64,000 nt of DNA, from NCBI GenBank assembly GCA_038025085.1, contig CM076147.1:31718766-31782765 (forward strand), written 5' to 3'. The stretch is from Tetragonia tetragonoides (taxonomy: Eukaryota > Streptophyta > Magnoliopsida > Caryophyllales > Aizoaceae). The position numbers were made by a program, and so were the translations under genes. Shown here in pieces: positions 60,927 to 64,000 of the stretch (positions within the stretch are counted from its first letter, which is position 1; every line of letters begins with the position of its first letter). The notes under the pieces were generated by a model. The model saw only the letters and a list, made by a program, of their open reading frames with translations, had not been told where the DNA came from and made no database searches.

Positions 60927-61294
60927 TTGTGTGGACTTAGTCCATGGTAGACCAATACTTCATCTGAAGTCACCCCTCTAATAGAGGAGCCACCGCTCTA
61001 ATAGTGGAGTCACCCTCTACTTCACCTGGAGCCACTCCTCTAATAGTGGAGCCACCCCCTACTTTATCTGGAGTCACCCCTCAAATTCATACTTAGAGTC
61101 ACGCCTCTAATAGTGGAGCCACACCCTACTTCACCTGGAGCCACCCTTCAAATTTATACTTGACGCCACCCTTCAAATTTATACTTGGCGCCACCCTAGT
61201 GGATCCACACCATACTTCACCTGGAGCCACCCCCTACTTCATCTGGAGCCACCCCTCAGACTTACTTGATACACGATGGACTAAGTTCACACAA
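60927..61294. repeat. TIR-flanked minisatellite
   Basis: Ends 'ttgtgtggacttagtcca' and, inverted, 'ttgtgtgaacttagtcca'. Between them are degenerate repeats of 'ggagccacccctctaatagt' and 'acttcacctggagccacc'. No target duplication identified. Confidence 0.7.
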
Positions 61295-61495
61295 AATATA
61301 CTGATTTATTTTTCCCCTCAAAAAAAAATTGAAAAAGTCTTGCTGCTTACGGCCCAAGCATAACATAGCCAAGGATGATTTAAGGTCCAAACATATTACA
61401 ATCAGTGAACCACATACTCCAAAATCAATTAGGTCATCAACAAATAGTCTCGAAGGCAATACGTATATACCTATATAACGCTAATTAGGGGTGAA

Positions 61496-62304
61496 TACCG
61501 GTCCAAACCGGAACCGAAAAATACCGAAATCTGAATCACCCAAAACCTAAGACCTAAACTTGTTTAATTCCAGTTTAAACCAGAACCGGACCTGAAAATT
61601 CAGGTCCGATCCGATTTAAGACCGAAAAGACCGGAATTTTGTTTTTAAAAAAAAAAAAAAAAAACCGTGTGCAGCGCCTGTATCCAAATCAGAGTTTTGG
61701 ATATATTTCCAAAACTACTAATTCAGGCGCGGCAGCCGGCAGGCGTGTGGACCCGTTAGGCCGCTGACGGACAAGCTCCAGGAGCGGCAGCAGGGGCTGC
61801 ACGTGAGGCCGCTAATGGGTAGGCGCCAGGCGCGGCAGCAGGCGCTGCCCGTGAGCCGTGACTTCCGTGAGCAGGTGAGATGGTGATTGGTGATGCAGGG
61901 CTGCAGCCCTGCAGGCGGCCACTCCGGCGGACGGCGGTCCGGCCAAGCGTGAAGAGACAAGAGAGATGGAGTGAAGAGAGAAGGAAGGAGGAGAGAGAGA
62001 AGAGAGAAGACAGAGAGAGGCGTGAAATCTGAAATGAAAAACAAATAAAACCCTAAGTCTCACTCTCTGTCTCAACTCTCACCCGTGATAATTCACAATT
62101 TTTTTTTATTTATTTTTTGGTAAAATTAAGATTCCGGTCTATTCCGGTTTCAACCGGAATATTCCGGTTTTTGAACCGGAAAAGACCGGAACTGAGATCG
62201 TTATTTTGCGCGGCCCTGAACCTGAACCGGAATCATTCAGGTCTGGTTTTTTCGATCCGATTCGGTTTAAAATTCCGGTTCCGACCGGATAATGAACAGC
62301 CCTA
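61496..62304. mobile_element. hAT-like non-autonomous element, about 0.8 kb
   Basis: Ends 'taggggtgaataccggtcc' and, inverted, 'tagggctgttcattatccgg', with 'ttccggt' and 'aaccggaa' motifs clustered near both ends, like the elements at 28736 and 29499. No matching 8-bp duplication, so the class rests on the ends alone. The GC-rich middle (61720-61960) contains 'ggcgcggcagcagg' repeats. Confidence 0.65.
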
Positions 62305-62586
62305 ATAATTTCTAGCTTTGCTAGTATACCCTCATTGTCATCTCCGAAAATGGAGAAAACACATAACACCTACTATGCTCCCAAAATTCCTGACGATTTG
62401 CTGTTTCACGAAGTACTAATCCGGTTACCAGTTGATTCCTTGCTTCGCTTTCAAACCGTTAGCAAGTCATGGCATTCAACTATATCCAACCCAGCGTTCA
62501 TGGCTGCTCATCAACGTTATTACAGATGCTCAGTTATGCTCCTACGTCGAAATGATTACGTACGTATAGACCAGTATGATCGCAAT

Positions 62587-62751
62587 CAGTGGCGGATGCA
62601 GAAATCAAGTCAAGTGGGTTCACCCTTTTTAATACATAGGACAATTTTTAATTATTGTATTGAAAATTTTTAATTTATAAAGGATTTTTTAACAAAAAAA
62701 ATTCAAGCGGGTTCGGCGGAATCCACTCGGTGAAGAGTGGATCCGCCACTG
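62587..62751. mobile_element. hAT MITE inside the F-box exon, 165 bp
   Basis: TIRs begin CAGTGGCGGATSCA on both sides. Flanked by atcgcaat (62579-62586) and atcgcaac (62752-62759), 7 of 8 matching. Related ends are seen at 30904-31062. Confidence 0.9.
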
Positions 62752-63627
62752 ATCGCAACCACGATAACAAGGTCGACACTATTTTGATCGATTTACCAGC
62801 CTATGTACGAAACTATACTTTCGTAGATTATAGTAAAGGAGTTGTAGCCTTTCTAATGTCCACACCTCGTATAGAGATCGTTCTTTGGAACCCAATCCTA
62901 CGTAAAACCCTAACCCTTCCTACTTCACATGATGATCAGCATTTTTCGCTCGAGAATTCTCATAAGTTGTTCTTTGGTTTAGGGTTTGATAAATCGTCGT
63001 GTGACTACAAGGTTGTTCTAGCCTCCTTGGTTCGTGGAGAGACTAGGGAGTCTACCCTTGTTCGTGCTAATGTTTACTCTCTCTCTCTTCTAACACTTGG
63101 AGATGCTTTAACGTCTCTCTCCTTTACCGTTTCACCCGTCGTAGTTTGGGTACGAAGATTGGAGGGGTACATGTGAATGTCGTGGTATATTGGGTGCATT
63201 ATTGTTTAATTGACTCGTCGTCAATCTTGGCTTTTAGGTTGACTGATGAAGCGTTTGAGAAATTCTGTGGACCGGTACAAAATAATTATGTTATACCTAG
63301 CACTGTTCAATTATTTTCTATCAAGATAGATGGTGAGCTCAAGTTAGGAGCGTGGACATCTGGACATGAATGGTTTGATCTTTGGGTGTTGATGGAGAAG
63401 GTTATTGGATCGACTAAATCGTATTATTGGATGCAATTAACTAAACTTAATGAAACTAATATACCCCAATTGTACCAATACTTGGATTATGGAATACTGG
63501 ATGGTGAAGTCACCATGGTGATATCCGATATCATCGATGGGCAATGCTGGTCTGTGATCTTTGGTGTGAGGAGGAGTTTAATGTGATTATGAAGGCTAAT
63601 AGGGACGCGGGTTATCTTCCACAACAA

Positions 63628-63900
63628 GCGTTTGTCACTCCTTTTGAAGAAAGTTTCGGTTTATTTGAACACGCGGGTGCACCTAAATCTTCTAGGTGAA
63701 GCGTTTGTCACTCCTTTTGAAGAAAGTTTCGGTTTATTTGAACACGCGGGTGCACTAAATCTTCTAGGTGAAGCGTTTGTCACTCCTTTTGAAGAAAGTT
63801 TCGGTTTATTTGAACACGCGAGTGCACCTAAATCTTCCACAACAAGTGTTTGTCACTCCTTTTGAAGAAAGTTTCGATTTATTTAAACACGCGAATGCAC
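63628..63900 (+). repeat. 73-bp tandem repeat, about 3.7 copies
   Basis: Units begin 'gcgtttgtcactccttttga' near 63628, 63701, 63773 and 63846, giving periods of 73, 72 and 73. The lengths are not multiples of three, so each unit shifts the frame of the F-box C-terminus. Confidence 0.92.
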
Positions 63901-64000
63901 CTGAAAAATTGCGCTCATAATCGGAATGTTTATAATGGTTATACACATTAGGAAGGTCATCGAAAGATGCATGAATCAAGTTGTTCATCTTCTCCTATAA

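Larger units (their letters stand above)
62350..63905 (+). pseudogene. F-box protein gene (FBA/kelch-associated type), disrupted
   Basis: F-box proteins are substrate adaptors of SCF ubiquitin ligases. The ATG at 62350 opens a protein with an N-terminal F-box ('IPDDLLFHEVLIRLPVDSLLRFQTVSKSWHS', shown in part as 'DDLLFHEVLIRLP' and 'FQTVSKSW'). An F-box-associated domain follows: 'IVLWNPILRKTLTLP', 'FGLGFDKSSCDYKVV', 'NTWRCF' in the shifted frame, 'VYWVHY', 'ILAFRLTDEAFEKF' and 'WTSGHEWFDLW'. A 165-bp MITE sits at codon 79 or so; its removal leaves the flanking frames joined. A CT run at 63077-63088 is two bases too long for the frame. Another phase change occurs near 63545. A 73-bp tandem repeat ends the gene. 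The plus-strand upstream region is a hAT-like element, so a normal promoter may also be missing. Confidence 0.85.

Noticed and set aside
1..64000. CRISPR arrays, bacterial operons or integrated viral genes
   Set aside because: No regularly spaced identical repeats with unique spacers, no bacterial gene arrangement, and no viral coding signature were seen; the repeats are plant mobile elements or satellites.

Overview
This window is nuclear DNA from a flowering plant, very probably a eudicot. The host genes have plant-type introns and belong to plant-specific families. The long AT-rich spacers are packed with plant transposable elements (MULE, hAT, CACTA, Tourist, Stowaway, Helitron, Copia, tRNA-derived SINEs). 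Some repeat families, such as short elements ending in GAGACGGTCTCA-like sequence, make me think of Caryophyllales, but that is an impression, not a demonstration.

Host genes. An NDL (N-MYC downregulated-like) gene of 11 exons lies at 3.0-7.7 kb (+). A HAD-superfamily phosphatase related to plant PPi, phosphoethanolamine and thiamine-phosphate phosphatases lies at 8.7-10.35 kb (-). It carries a one-base frameshift and an altered catalytic motif. A BELL-class TALE homeobox gene of the ATH1 type lies at 18.2-22.5 kb (-). An intronless PYL2-type abscisic acid receptor lies at 45.5-46.1 kb (-). An F-box gene at 62.35-63.9 kb (+) is broken by a MITE, a CT-repeat expansion and a 73-bp tandem repeat. 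No operon-like cooperation is expected; these are independent plant genes.

Mobile DNA. A 4.6-kb MULE (12113-16714) has about 96-bp terminal inverted repeats (TIRs), a 9-bp target-site duplication (TSD) and a decayed FAR1-type transposase. From 28.6 to 44.8 kb is an accessory block with almost no host sequence: nested hAT elements and SINEs, then a large inverted-repeat element (about 30595-38127) whose interior is an array of short GTCGC/GCGAC hairpins. That element is split by a 5.06-kb Copia-type LTR retrotransposon (32111-37174) with nearly identical LTRs but eroded coding sequence. A Helitron with a nested MITE follows at 42.5-44.0 kb. From 46.8 to 61.3 kb come further hAT, Tourist, CACTA and Stowaway elements, a 3.3-kb satellite of about 312-bp monomers in an alternating A/B arrangement (54.4-57.8 kb), and a TIR-flanked minisatellite (60.9-61.3 kb).

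Most element boundaries were fixed by reading the TIRs together with matching target-site duplications. All homology calls were made by eye; no database was consulted.
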